DNA of 31,455 bases. Source: CAYTRP01 sp964625145 (GTDB taxonomy: Bacteria > Sumerlaeota > Sumerlaeia > SLMS01 > JAHLLQ01). The first letter of the stretch is position 1; the number at the start of each line of letters is the position of its first letter. Shown piece after piece: positions 14,515-23,585 of this stretch. The DNA is taken from the NCBI GenBank assembly GCA_964625145.1, contig CAZVAQ010000028.1, positions 1 to 31,455 of the forward strand, written 5' to 3'. Under the pieces are notes generated by a model, which was not told the origin of the DNA, did not search any database, and was given only the letters and a program-made list of their open reading frames with translations. The position numbers were made by a program, and so were the translations under genes.

Positions 14515-16275
14515 TCAGTGCGCCTCAACGGTGGCGTGCTCTTCGCCTCGTGGTTCCTCTCCGCGGGGTTCGTCTCCGTGATCCCCTTCGAGCTGGAACG
14601 GAATCACTTCGTTGGGGGTCTTGTTGAGCCCCAACGGACCTGCGACGACTGCGAGCGTCTTGTTGGTCGAATGGCTGATGGGCTTGAGCAGGATCTGCGG
14701 GAAGATTCCGATGACGACCGCCGCGATGCTAAGTGCGCCAAGCTGGCCCCACTCGCGGAAGTTCAGGTCGATCAGTTCCTTGTTCTCCTGCTTGTCCAAT
14801 GGCCCGTAGAAGACCTTTTGGTACATGATAAGAAGGTAGACCGCGCCAAAGATCACGCCGGTGATGGCGAGGCACGCGACGACCCATGTGAAGTTCTGCT
14901 GGCCGAGCCAGTGGCTCCAGGTGCCCGGATCCATGGCGGCGAGCTTGATGGGCTCGGCGTTCATCGAGCCAATGAGGATCGGAAGCTCGCCGGCAAAGCC
15001 ATTCAGGCCGGGCAGGCCGACGGACGACAGGACCATCATCATCGTCAGCGCGGCAAAGACCGGCAGGCGATGCGCAAGGCCGCCAAATTCGCTCATGAGG
15101 CGCGTGTGACGGCGCTCGTAGATCATGCCCACCGCGAGGAACAATCCGCCGGTGGAAATGCCGTGGTTGATCATCTGCAGCACCGCGCCGCTAAGCCCGG
15201 GGCCGTTGAACGAATAAACACCAAGGACGATGAAGCCCATGTGGCTGACGGATGAGTAGGCCACGAGGCGCTTCATGTCCGTCTGCACCATCGCAGTCAT
15301 TGCGCCATAGATGATGGCGATGACGGCGAGCCAGATCATGATCGGTGCGGAGGCCACCGCGGCTTCCGGGAAAATCGGAATACAGAAGCGCAGGATGCCG
15401 TAGACACCCGTCTTGAGCAGCACGCCGGCCAGGATGACCGAGCCTGCCGTGGGCGCTTCGGTGTGCGCGTCGGGCAGCCACGTGTGCAGCGGCCACAGCG
15501 GCACCTTGATGATGAACGCCAGCAGGAACCCAAGATAGGGGAACATCGCGTAGCGCAGCGCGGGGTTTGAAAGGACGAGGCCCTTGGATTCCAGATCCAG
15601 TTCCGTGAGCAGGTGCTGGTTCTGCTGCAGGGCAAAGATCAGCTTCTCGTAGGAGTACGTCTGGATGCCGTTGTAGTAGAGCCACAGGATGGCCAGCAGC
15701 ATCATCAGCGAGCCGACCAGGGTATAGATGACGAACTTCAGCGTGGCATAGATGCGGTTCTTCGATCCCCAGATGCCGATCAGGAAGTACAGGGGGATCA
15801 TCATCAATTCCCAGGCGATGTAGAACACCAGGAAGTCCAGCGCGCAGAAGGTGCCGAGAATGCCCGTCTGCAGCACGAGAAGATGGATGTAGAACTCCTT
15901 CTCGCGGAATGTGATCCCCGTGAAGGAGCACAGCACCGCGAAGACACCCAGCGCCGATGTCAGCAGCACCATCAGCATGGACAGATGGTCGACGCCGACG
16001 GTATAGCTGATCTCGAAGGATTCGAGCAGCGGCCACTGGAAGTGGTGGCGCAGGGAGTTTGCGAACTCCGACTGGACGGGCGTGCCGAATATCTCGACCC
16101 AGTTGTTGGCACCGGGATCAGGGGTCCACGGGAACGCGGCGGCACAGGCGATGGCCAGCGCCAGGTTTGCCACGGCGGTCGCCAGCGCCGCGTACTTCAT
16201 CTGGCGTGCGGGCACCACAAGGGCCGACAGCACGATCAGGACGAGCGGCGAGAAGATAAGGGCTGTCAAAAGCAT
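14515..16275 (-). CDS. nuoM: NADH-quinone oxidoreductase subunit M
   Basis: A 586-residue antiporter-like membrane subunit of complex I, one of the three proton channels of the membrane arm. The conserved channel residues are present: Glu156 in YIAWELMMIPLYFLIG, Lys180 in YATLKFVIYTL, and Lys257 in IIKVPLWPLHTWLPDAHTEAP. About 14 hydrophobic segments are seen. The C-terminus is a charged His/Glu-rich tail with a GDEPRGEEPRGEE near-duplication. The length exceeds the usual 490-540 mainly through this tail and a hydrophilic loop at about 203-245. It is the last nuo gene of the operon, starting 7 bp after the nuoL stop. Confidence 0.97.
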   Translation of the reverse strand: MLLTALIFSPLVLIVLSALVVPARQMKYAALATAVANLALAIACAAAFPWTPDPGANNWVEIFGTPVQSEFANSLRHHFQWPLLESFEISYTVGVDHLSMLMVLLTSALGVFAVLCSFTGITFREKEFYIHLLVLQTGILGTFCALDFLVFYIAWELMMIPLYFLIGIWGSKNRIYATLKFVIYTLVGSLMMLLAILWLYYNGIQTYSYEKLIFALQQNQHLLTELDLESKGLVLSNPALRYAMFPYLGFLLAFIIKVPLWPLHTWLPDAHTEAPTAGSVILAGVLLKTGVYGILRFCIPIFPEAAVASAPIMIWLAVIAIIYGAMTAMVQTDMKRLVAYSSVSHMGFIVLGVYSFNGPGLSGAVLQMINHGISTGGLFLAVGMIYERRHTRLMSEFGGLAHRLPVFAALTMMMVLSSVGLPGLNGFAGELPILIGSMNAEPIKLAAMDPGTWSHWLGQQNFTWVVACLAITGVIFGAVYLLIMYQKVFYGPLDKQENKELIDLNFREWGQLGALSIAAVVIGIFPQILLKPISHSTNKTLAVVAGPLGLNKTPNEVIPFQLEGDHGDEPRGEEPRGEEHATVEAH

Positions 16276-16282
16276 CCGGCGA

Positions 16283-18520
16283 TCACTCCGTCTCTGCGTT
16301 GCTGGCTAGGGGGTCAATGGCACGGGCGCCCGATTGCGCGGTCACCTGCGCGGGGACATCTTTGCGGCCCTGCTCCTCGACATTCTCGAGGAAGCCCTGC
16401 AGGCCGATGGCGAAGTACAGGAGGAACGACACCAAACCGATGACCATGACGAGGCCGTACATCTGGACCTGGCCCGACTGGACGCGGCGCAACCATCCAC
16501 CAGCCGTGGTGGCCAATGTGCCGGCTCCGTTGACGATGCCATCAATGAGCCGCACGTCGGCGACCCAGACGCCCTTGGCGAATTTCATCGTTCCGTCGCG
16601 GAAGACCGTGTTGTAGAAATCATCCCACCACCAGCGGTTGTAGGAGACGCTGAAGAGCGGCCTTGCCGCGTTGCGTGTCTTGCGCGCCAAGGCAGTCAAG
16701 CCGGCGCCGAAGAACACGTAGGAGATGGCCAGACCAAACAGGGCCAAAATGCCGGAAACGACGGCGAGGTTGTACTCCACCGCCTTGTCTTCCTTGGTGT
16801 AAAGGAAACGCTGGTCAATCGCATCGGCAACGACGAGAGGCCCGGCGGCTTCCTCATGGGCAGCGTGGTCATAGACCATGCCGTACTGGCGCTCGGCCAC
16901 GAGCTGGGCGCCCTTGTCAACCACCGGTGCGAGGAAATGGTGGAAGTGCGCTCCACCGCCCAAGCCGGGGGGAACATTCAGGAAGCCAACGATTAGACCC
17001 AAGATCGAAAGCAGCATGACGGGCATCCACATGTTGGCGGGTGCCTCGTGCAGGTGCTCCTTGGCGTGCGGGTCGATGCGCTCTTCGCCCCAGAAAGTCA
17101 GGAAGAACAAACGTCCCATGTAGATGGAGGTCAGGAGCGCCGTGGCCACGCCGATGATCCACAGGATCGGCAGCTCGTCGCCCGCGGCGATGTAGGCGCT
17201 GAAGAGAATTTCGTCCTTTGAGAAGAAGCCCGAAGTCAGCGGCACGCCCGCGATGGCGATCACGCCAAAGAAGAACGCCAGGCAGGTCATCGGCATGTAC
17301 TTGCGCAGGCCACCCATCTTGTGGATGTCCTCTTCATGATGCAGCGCGTGGATCACGGAACCTGCGCCGAGGAAGAGGGCTGCCTTGAAGAAGGCGTGCG
17401 TGAAGACGTGGAAGATGCCACCGGCTATGGCGCCGACGCCAAGTCCGAGGAACATGTAGCCGAGCTGCGAGACGGTCGAGTACGCGAGCACCTTCTTGAT
17501 GCCGCGCTGCGTCATGGCCATGGTGGCCGCTGCGAATGCCGTTGCGGCGCCAATGATGGCGATCACCGCCAATGTGTCCGGCGCGAGGAAGTACGCCACA
17601 TTCAGGCGCGCGACCATGTAGACACCGGCCGTGACCATCGTTGCGGCGTGGATCAGGGCCGACACGGGTGTCGGGCCCGCCATGGCGTCCGGCAGCCAGG
17701 TGAACAGGGGAATCTGCGCGGACTTGCCGGTGGCGCCCAGGAACATCAGAAGCGTCGCCGCCGTGATCACTGCGCCGCCGTAGCCGAACGACTCCGGAAT
17801 GGGTGTGACGCCATCGCCCATGGTGCCGCTGATGAGGATTGCGTTGATCTGCTGGAAGTCGAGCGTCCCGAGCCCCCAGAAGAGCAGTCCCATGCCGGCG
17901 ATCAATCCCGCGTCGCCGATGCGGTTCATGACGAAGGCCTTCCGGCCCGCGTCGGCGCAGGTGAGATTCTCGCTGAAGTTGCGATCGAAGTAGTAGCCGA
18001 TCAGCAGGTAGGAGCAAAGTCCGACGCCTTCCCACCCGATGAACATCATCGGGATGTTCGCCCCCAGGACCAGGATGAACATGGATGCGGCAAAGAGCGA
18101 AACGTAGCAGAAGAAGCGCGCGTAGCCGGGATCGAGCTCAAGATGGCCGTGGTGCTTCTCCTTCATGTAGCCGGTCGCATAGATGAAGACCAGCGTCCCT
18201 ACGAAGGACACAAAGCACAGGAACACCGCGGTGAGCTGGTCGACGTGGAATGCAAACTGAAGCAGGAAATTGCGATTGGGTCCAAACGTGTTGTGAATGT
18301 CGAACCATGTCCACAGATTGACAGTCTGGCCGGCCCAGTGGGAATCGGCGGCCGCATGAGCCATCACTTCATTGAGGATGGCGAAGGAGATCACGCAGGC
18401 GCCAGCCATGGCCAGCCACGCGATGTGGCCCGCCAAGGCGCCCAGGCGCCGAACACCGAGCCCATTGACCAGGGCGGCCAAGAGCATGATCGATGGAATG
18501 AGCCAAACCAAGTCTATCAT
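16283..18520 (-). CDS. nuoL: NADH-quinone oxidoreductase subunit L
   Basis: The 745-residue distal antiporter-like subunit of complex I. The family signature MMFIGWEGVGLCSYLLIGYY contains Glu164; AGRKAFVMNRIGD gives Lys194 and Asp203. The second-half motif GKSAQIPLFTWLPDAMAGPTPVSALIHAATMV is also intact. The C-terminal part has the long amphipathic stretch and last membrane helix that make the lateral helix reaching back along NuoM and NuoN, then a roughly 35-residue hydrophilic tail. It is longer than the common 610-680 residues. It starts 7 bp after the small gene at 18528-18815 and ends 7 bp before nuoM. Confidence 0.97.
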   Translation of the reverse strand: MIDLVWLIPSIMLLAALVNGLGVRRLGALAGHIAWLAMAGACVISFAILNEVMAHAAADSHWAGQTVNLWTWFDIHNTFGPNRNFLLQFAFHVDQLTAVFLCFVSFVGTLVFIYATGYMKEKHHGHLELDPGYARFFCYVSLFAASMFILVLGANIPMMFIGWEGVGLCSYLLIGYYFDRNFSENLTCADAGRKAFVMNRIGDAGLIAGMGLLFWGLGTLDFQQINAILISGTMGDGVTPIPESFGYGGAVITAATLLMFLGATGKSAQIPLFTWLPDAMAGPTPVSALIHAATMVTAGVYMVARLNVAYFLAPDTLAVIAIIGAATAFAAATMAMTQRGIKKVLAYSTVSQLGYMFLGLGVGAIAGGIFHVFTHAFFKAALFLGAGSVIHALHHEEDIHKMGGLRKYMPMTCLAFFFGVIAIAGVPLTSGFFSKDEILFSAYIAAGDELPILWIIGVATALLTSIYMGRLFFLTFWGEERIDPHAKEHLHEAPANMWMPVMLLSILGLIVGFLNVPPGLGGGAHFHHFLAPVVDKGAQLVAERQYGMVYDHAAHEEAAGPLVVADAIDQRFLYTKEDKAVEYNLAVVSGILALFGLAISYVFFGAGLTALARKTRNAARPLFSVSYNRWWWDDFYNTVFRDGTMKFAKGVWVADVRLIDGIVNGAGTLATTAGGWLRRVQSGQVQMYGLVMVIGLVSFLLYFAIGLQGFLENVEEQGRKDVPAQVTAQSGARAIDPLASNAETE

Positions 18521-18527
18521 CGCGTCG

Positions 18528-18815
18528 TCACTTTTCCTCTGTCCGTGCGGTGATGCTGATCACGTTCTGCCATGGTACCAGACTGCGCTTTGCCTGCCCG
18601 TCCCCCGTGAAGATCAATCCCCTGTCGGTCACCTGCTCCAGATCCACCGCGTTGATGTCGCCTCGTTCGGGATTCCACTTCTCGCGCGAACGGGAGACCA
18701 CGAAGTAGGGTATCTCCCGGAACTCCACCTCTGCCTGCCCCACACCTGCTTCCAACCCCAGAATCACTGCGAGCTGGCGACCCGCTGTCTCCGAACATCT
18801 GCAGGGCGAAATCAC
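18528..18815 (-). CDS. Uncharacterised 95-residue soluble protein encoded between nuoN and nuoL
   Basis: A GTG-started gene with AGGAG six bases upstream, filling the space between nuoN (16 bp before) and nuoL (7 bp after). Its tight packing and ribosome site argue that it is real. The protein has no membrane helix and no cysteine pattern beyond Cys5 and Cys7. Its middle (AEVEFREIPYFVVSRSREKWNP) and end (DRGLIFTGDGQAKRSLVPWQNVISITAR) look beta-strand-rich, like a small barrel or sensor fold. I do not recognise a family. By position it may be an assembly, stability or regulatory factor of complex I, but that is inference only. An in-frame ATG further in would lose the first part. Confidence 0.68.
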   Translation of the reverse strand: MISPCRCSETAGRQLAVILGLEAGVGQAEVEFREIPYFVVSRSREKWNPERGDINAVDLEQVTDRGLIFTGDGQAKRSLVPWQNVISITARTEEK

Positions 18816-18831
18816 CGCTCTCTCCTGCTTC

Positions 18832-20535
18832 TCATCGGGCTCCCAGCGCGATGAACAGCGCCGGGAAGAGCCCGAAGAGGAAGATCATGGAAGCCGTCAT
18901 GGCGATGACGAAAGAGTTGCCCGGCTGGCGCGCGACATCCTCGCCTGCCAACGGCTGCCCTTCTTCCGGCTCCATCATGTACATGTACACAACCACCCGC
19001 AGGTAGTAGTATGCGGACAGCGCGCTCATCAACATCGCGATCACGGCCGGAATGATCAGGCCGCCGTAGATGGCTTCCTTGAAGATGAAGAACTTGCCCC
19101 AGAAGCCGACAGTCGCCGGGATGCCGAGGCCCATCAAGCTGATCAGAGCCAATGCCATCGCAAACGCCATGTACGGACGGCGACGGGCGAACATCTTGTA
19201 GTTCGCGATCGCCCCTTCGCCCTTCGGTCCCATCGTGGCCAGAATACCCCACACCGCCGTGTTCAACACCGTGTAGGCAAACAGGTAGAACACGATGGCA
19301 TTGCGAATGGCCTCGGTACGCACCGGATCACCAAAGACACCAGGCGCCACCAGCGTCGACGCCGCGACGGTCATGTAGCCGCCATGCGAGATGGACGAGT
19401 AGGCCATGAGTCGCTTGAAGTTCGTCTGCACCAAGGCGCCCAGGTTGCCCCAAACCATCGAGACCACGGCTACTCCCGTCATCACAAAACCCGACGCGGC
19501 GGGGAAGGAGGGCCAGAAAGACAGGGCCTCGACGACGTGGATGAGGAAGGCGAACGCGGCGACCTTTGATGCCGTCGCGACAAACATCGAGACGATGGAA
19601 GGTGCACCTTCGTAAACGTCCGGCGCCCACATGTGGAAGGGAGCCAGCGACAGCTTGAAGCAGAGCCCGACGAAGAGGAGCGAGAAGCCCGTGAAGAGCC
19701 ACAGCGCGTTCAGCGGAATCGCGCGGGTGGTCGATTCGGCCACGGCGACCACTTCGCCATCGACGACTTCGGATGCTGGAATGGTTCCGTGGACAAGGCG
19801 CTCGCCGGCAAAGAGCACTTCATTGATCCCCAGCTCATAGCTGGCAATGTCGCGCGGCAGGCCGTACGCGCGGCCGGCATCGCGATCGGCGACCATCGTT
19901 TCCATGACGCCCTTGTGGCCGTAAAGCTGCGTGGTGCCCGTGGCGCCAAACAGGAAGGCGATGCCGAGCACCAGGAAGGCCGAGGCAAACGCGCCGAGGA
20001 TGAAGTACTTGAAGGAGGCCTCGCCCGTGCGCCGCGCGCGGCGGTCGATGCCCACCATCGCATAGAGCGAGAGCGACAGGATCTCGACGCAGATGAACGC
20101 CACGAACAGGTCGTTGGCCACGGTCAGCATGGTCATGCCAAATGCGGCAAAGATGAGCAGGGCGTACAGCTCGCCCGCAGGCAGACGGCGCCGCTGGATC
20201 AGAGGTGGCGACATCAGCGTGAAGGCCAAACCCGCGAGACAAATCACGAGGGCGCCAAGATTGCCGAACTGATCCGAGCGCAGCATGCCGTCCAGGAAGG
20301 GCGTGCGATCGCTGCCCAGCACATCGAAGTAGAAGAGCACGCCGGTGGAGCCGAAGGCGAATGCCGTGACTGTGGCCAGGATGCCGTCGCGGCTCCTGGC
20401 GGTCATCCCCTTGACCAGCACCTGAAGCAGGGCGTCGAGGGACAGCACGAGGATGGCTGCAATCACCAGCACTGCAAAGGGCAGGACCATCTGCAGGGTG
20501 ACGTCGGGAACGTAGGCTGTAATCTGTTGGCTCAT
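18832..20535 (-). CDS. nuoN: NADH-quinone oxidoreductase subunit N
   Basis: The 567-residue antiporter-like subunit next to NuoK in the membrane arm. Conserved channel residues are Glu151 (ICVEILSLSLYAM), Lys176 (ASFKYFILGAF) and Lys294 (CFKLSLAPFHMWAPDVYEGAP). Family members are usually about 470-500 residues. The excess here lies largely in a hydrophilic stretch of about 70 residues (roughly 206-276) between the helix ending FLFGATGTTQLYG and the one starting ALWLFTG, where the family normally has a short loop. The gene sits between nuoK (44 bp) and the small gene, ahead of nuoL, rather than at the end of the operon as is common. Confidence 0.97.
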   Translation of the reverse strand: MSQQITAYVPDVTLQMVLPFAVLVIAAILVLSLDALLQVLVKGMTARSRDGILATVTAFAFGSTGVLFYFDVLGSDRTPFLDGMLRSDQFGNLGALVICLAGLAFTLMSPPLIQRRRLPAGELYALLIFAAFGMTMLTVANDLFVAFICVEILSLSLYAMVGIDRRARRTGEASFKYFILGAFASAFLVLGIAFLFGATGTTQLYGHKGVMETMVADRDAGRAYGLPRDIASYELGINEVLFAGERLVHGTIPASEVVDGEVVAVAESTTRAIPLNALWLFTGFSLLFVGLCFKLSLAPFHMWAPDVYEGAPSIVSMFVATASKVAAFAFLIHVVEALSFWPSFPAASGFVMTGVAVVSMVWGNLGALVQTNFKRLMAYSSISHGGYMTVAASTLVAPGVFGDPVRTEAIRNAIVFYLFAYTVLNTAVWGILATMGPKGEGAIANYKMFARRRPYMAFAMALALISLMGLGIPATVGFWGKFFIFKEAIYGGLIIPAVIAMLMSALSAYYYLRVVVYMYMMEPEEGQPLAGEDVARQPGNSFVIAMTASMIFLFGLFPALFIALGAR

Positions 20536-20579
20536 GGGGTCTAGTGGGGGTGCTCCACGCCGGTCACCGGCAATGAAGG

Positions 20580-20885
20580 TCAGCCCTGAAGGAGATCAAG
20601 TTCCTCGACACGAATATGGCGGCGCGAACGGAAGATGGCGATGAAGATCGCCAGTCCGACACCCGCTTCAGCCGCGGCGATGGTCATCACGAACAGCACG
20701 AGGGCGCCGGCCTGCATCAGGCCGAAGTGCATCGCGAAGGCCATGAAGGCCACGTTGGCCGCGTTGAGCATCAACTCCACGTTCATGAACACGGAGATGG
20801 CGTTGCGCTTCCACATGACGCCGATGACGCCAATGGAGAATAGGATGGCAGAAAGGAGAAGGTAGAGAGGAAAGGCGGCTTCCAT
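20580..20885 (-). CDS. nuoK: NADH-quinone oxidoreductase subunit K
   Basis: A 101-residue membrane subunit with three transmembrane helices and the two membrane glutamates of the family, Glu37 in NVELMLNAANVA and Glu73 in TIAAAEAGVGLAI, which belong to the proton path linking the quinone site to the antiporter subunits. Length is typical. It starts 5 bp after nuoJ stops. It is followed by nuoN and not by nuoL. Confidence 0.97.
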   Translation of the reverse strand: MEAAFPLYLLLSAILFSIGVIGVMWKRNAISVFMNVELMLNAANVAFMAFAMHFGLMQAGALVLFVMTIAAAEAGVGLAIFIAIFRSRRHIRVEELDLLQG

Positions 20886-20890
20886 GGGTC

Positions 20891-21423
<533 letters not shown>

Positions 21424-21442
<19 letters not shown>

Positions 21443-21960
21443 GGATCGGCCTTTGCCTCCTTGTCGGATTCGGGAGTCACGTGCGAAATGTAGGGGTCGT
21501 ACACGTGGTAGTCTCCAAAGCCCTTTTCCGGGGCGTCGAGCATGTCATGCTTCTGGGCGATGAAGTCGGTGCGCCGGTCCGCGGCCAGCTCATAGACCGG
21601 ACCCATCACGATCGCGTCCTCGGGACAGGCTTCCTCGCAGAAGCCGCAGAAGATGCAGCGCAACAGGTGGATCTGGTAGACCGCTGCGTAGCGCTCGCCC
21701 GGAGAGACGCGGCTGCCGGGGACATTTTCCTTCGCTTCCAAGTAGATCGCCTCGCTGGGGCAGACCGCGGCGCAAAGCGCGCAGCCCACACAGCGCTCCA
21801 AGCCGTCGGAATACCGCTGCAGACGATGGCGGCCCCGGAAGAACACCGGCTGTTCACGCCGCACTTCTGGATACTCCACCGTCACCATTCCGTTCTGGAA
21901 CAGGGAGGTGACCACGTGGCGGGTGGCCAGTCCGAAACCTTTTATCAATTCGAGCAGCAT
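21424..21960 (-). CDS. nuoI: NADH-quinone oxidoreductase subunit I (8Fe ferredoxin-type)
   Basis: A 178-residue subunit that passes electrons from NuoG to NuoB. Two classical 4Fe-4S motifs are complete: Cys57, 60, 63 and 67 (CVGCALCAAVCP) and Cys102, 105, 108 and 112 (CIFCGFCEEACP), for clusters N6a and N6b. An amphipathic N-terminal helix (LLELIKGFGLATRHVV) would lie on the membrane. A good ribosome site (GAGGTG, 8 nt before ATG) precedes it. It is separated from nuoH by 105 bp without a gene. Confidence 0.97.
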
Positions 21961-22065
21961 GCGCTTTCACCTCGTGATTCGATGCCTGGGCGGGTCAATC
22001 GCCCCCCTGCATCGTCCCCATGAACAACCCGACCCGACTGCCCCGCGCGGTGAGATTCCACCCAA

Positions 22066-23484
22066 TTACGATACCGGCATGGCCGACCGGTTCGGCCCGC
22101 CGTCGAAGTAGCGGTACTTCCTGCTCAAGCGGGCGCGACGCCGCGCCGCCCACGAACGGTCCGCGATGACCAGCAGCACCAGCGTGATCACACCAACCAC
22201 CAGCTTCCAATCGTTGATCGCCTGGGTGATGGCGGCGCTGGTGTCCTGGCCCTCGGTCAAGGACCCGGAAACCATCCAAACAATCACGGCGATGTAGAAG
22301 GCCGTGATGGTCAGGTTGATGAGGCCCGCCGGCAGCATGATCTTCCAGCCGAGGTTCATCACCTGGTCATAGCGCAGACGGGGATATGACGCGCGCGCCA
22401 CGATGAAGACGAAGAGGAAGCCGCCGATCTTCAGGGCAAGGCCCATGGGTGCCAGCATCATCGCCAGCAGGTTTGGCAGCGTCTCGGGGATGGTCAGGGC
22501 CGCCTGGCTGGTGGCGACAAAGTTGATGGGCGCGGCGATTAGTGCGGCGGCCCATTCCTGCGGGAACAGGTGGTAGCCACCCAGGAACAACGTCGCCGCA
22601 ACGGCGGAGGCCGTGATCATGTTGGCGTACTCGGCCAGGAAGAACAGGGCGAACTTCATCGACGAGTATTCCGTGTGGAACCCGCCGGTGAGTTCCGCTT
22701 CACCTTCGGCAAGGTCAAAGGGAAGACGGTTGGTCTCTGCAAAGATCGCCAGCAGGAACAGGACGAACCCGACCGGCTGCGCGAAGATGTTCCAGTTCCA
22801 CCAGTAGCCCGACTGGCTGTCCACGATGTCGTACAGGTTCAGGCTGCCGACGATGAGCAGGACGCCGATGATGGAGAGCGACATGCTCAGCTCATAGCTG
22901 ATCATCTGGGCCGAAGCGCGAATGCCGCCGAGCAGCGACCACTTGTTCTCCGACGACCAACCCGCCAGCGTGATGCCGTAGACACCAATGGACGTGATCG
23001 CGAAGACGTACAGGATGCCGATGTTGGGGTTCGTCACCGCCAAGGGCATGGCGCTGGACGGCGCCCAGAATTCCTGAAGTCCGAAGATCGTGTAGAAGTC
23101 CAGCAACGTCTGTCCGTCGATCAGCGGTCCCCAAGGAATGATGCACATTGCCATGAACGACGGGATCAGGACCAGCGGCGGAGCCAGCAGGTACAGCGTG
23201 CGGTCGGCACCGGAGGGGATGAAGTCTTCCTTCATCAGCAGCTTGGCGCCGTCGGCGATACCCTGCAGAATGCCGAACGGCCCGACGCGGTTGGGGCCGG
23301 GGCGATCCTGCACATAGCCGATGATCTTGCGCTCGGCCCAAATGATCAGGGGGATGATCCCCAGGACATGGCCAAGGATCAGCGCGATCTTGATGATGGC
23401 GCCCACGATGATGAGGGCGTTTTCCGGGCCGCCGGTGAGGCGGCCGAGGAAATGGAAGAGGGGAGAAATGTCCAGAAGTGTCAT
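22066..23484 (-). CDS. nuoH: NADH-quinone oxidoreductase subunit H
   Basis: A 472-residue membrane subunit forming the quinone chamber with NuoB and NuoD. Signature segments are WAERKIIGYVQDRPGPNRVG (49-68) followed by ILQGIADGAKLLMKED, and AETNRLPFDLAEGEAELTGG followed by the acidic-loop FHTEYSSMKFALFFLAEYANM. It is longer than the usual 320-430 residues. The additions are a longer loop around 120-150 and an extra C-terminal hydrophobic segment (about 430-447) followed by a basic tail (RRRARLSRKYRYF). The intergenic space to nuoG (101 bp) holds a run of nine C/G. Confidence 0.97.
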   Translation of the reverse strand: MTLLDISPLFHFLGRLTGGPENALIIVGAIIKIALILGHVLGIIPLIIWAERKIIGYVQDRPGPNRVGPFGILQGIADGAKLLMKEDFIPSGADRTLYLLAPPLVLIPSFMAMCIIPWGPLIDGQTLLDFYTIFGLQEFWAPSSAMPLAVTNPNIGILYVFAITSIGVYGITLAGWSSENKWSLLGGIRASAQMISYELSMSLSIIGVLLIVGSLNLYDIVDSQSGYWWNWNIFAQPVGFVLFLLAIFAETNRLPFDLAEGEAELTGGFHTEYSSMKFALFFLAEYANMITASAVAATLFLGGYHLFPQEWAAALIAAPINFVATSQAALTIPETLPNLLAMMLAPMGLALKIGGFLFVFIVARASYPRLRYDQVMNLGWKIMLPAGLINLTITAFYIAVIVWMVSGSLTEGQDTSAAITQAINDWKLVVGVITLVLLVIADRSWAARRRARLSRKYRYFDGGPNRSAMPVS

Positions 23485-23552
23485 CGAGGCCGAGGGCGCT
23501 CCAGAGGGCGCGAGATTGAGAAAAAAATCACAAGGTACCCCAGCGGGGGCGG

Positions 23553-23581
23553 AGTCTTTTCACCCCCCCCCACGCTGTCAA
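23553..23581 (-). promoter_or_regulatory. Possible internal promoter with G9 tract, nuoG-nuoH space
   Basis: On the minus strand a perfect -35-type TTGACA (23576-23581) is followed, after a 17-nt spacer that contains nine consecutive G (23563-23571), by AAGACT (23553-23558), a poor -10. It lies just after the nuoG stop and could start a transcript for nuoH-M. The weak -10 makes this tentative. Confidence 0.22.
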
Positions 23582-23585
23582 CGCC

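Noticed and set aside
17321..18553. 410-codon plus-strand frame opposite nuoL
   Set aside because: Antisense shadow of a clearly conserved gene, with His/Arg/Asp-rich composition and no motifs.
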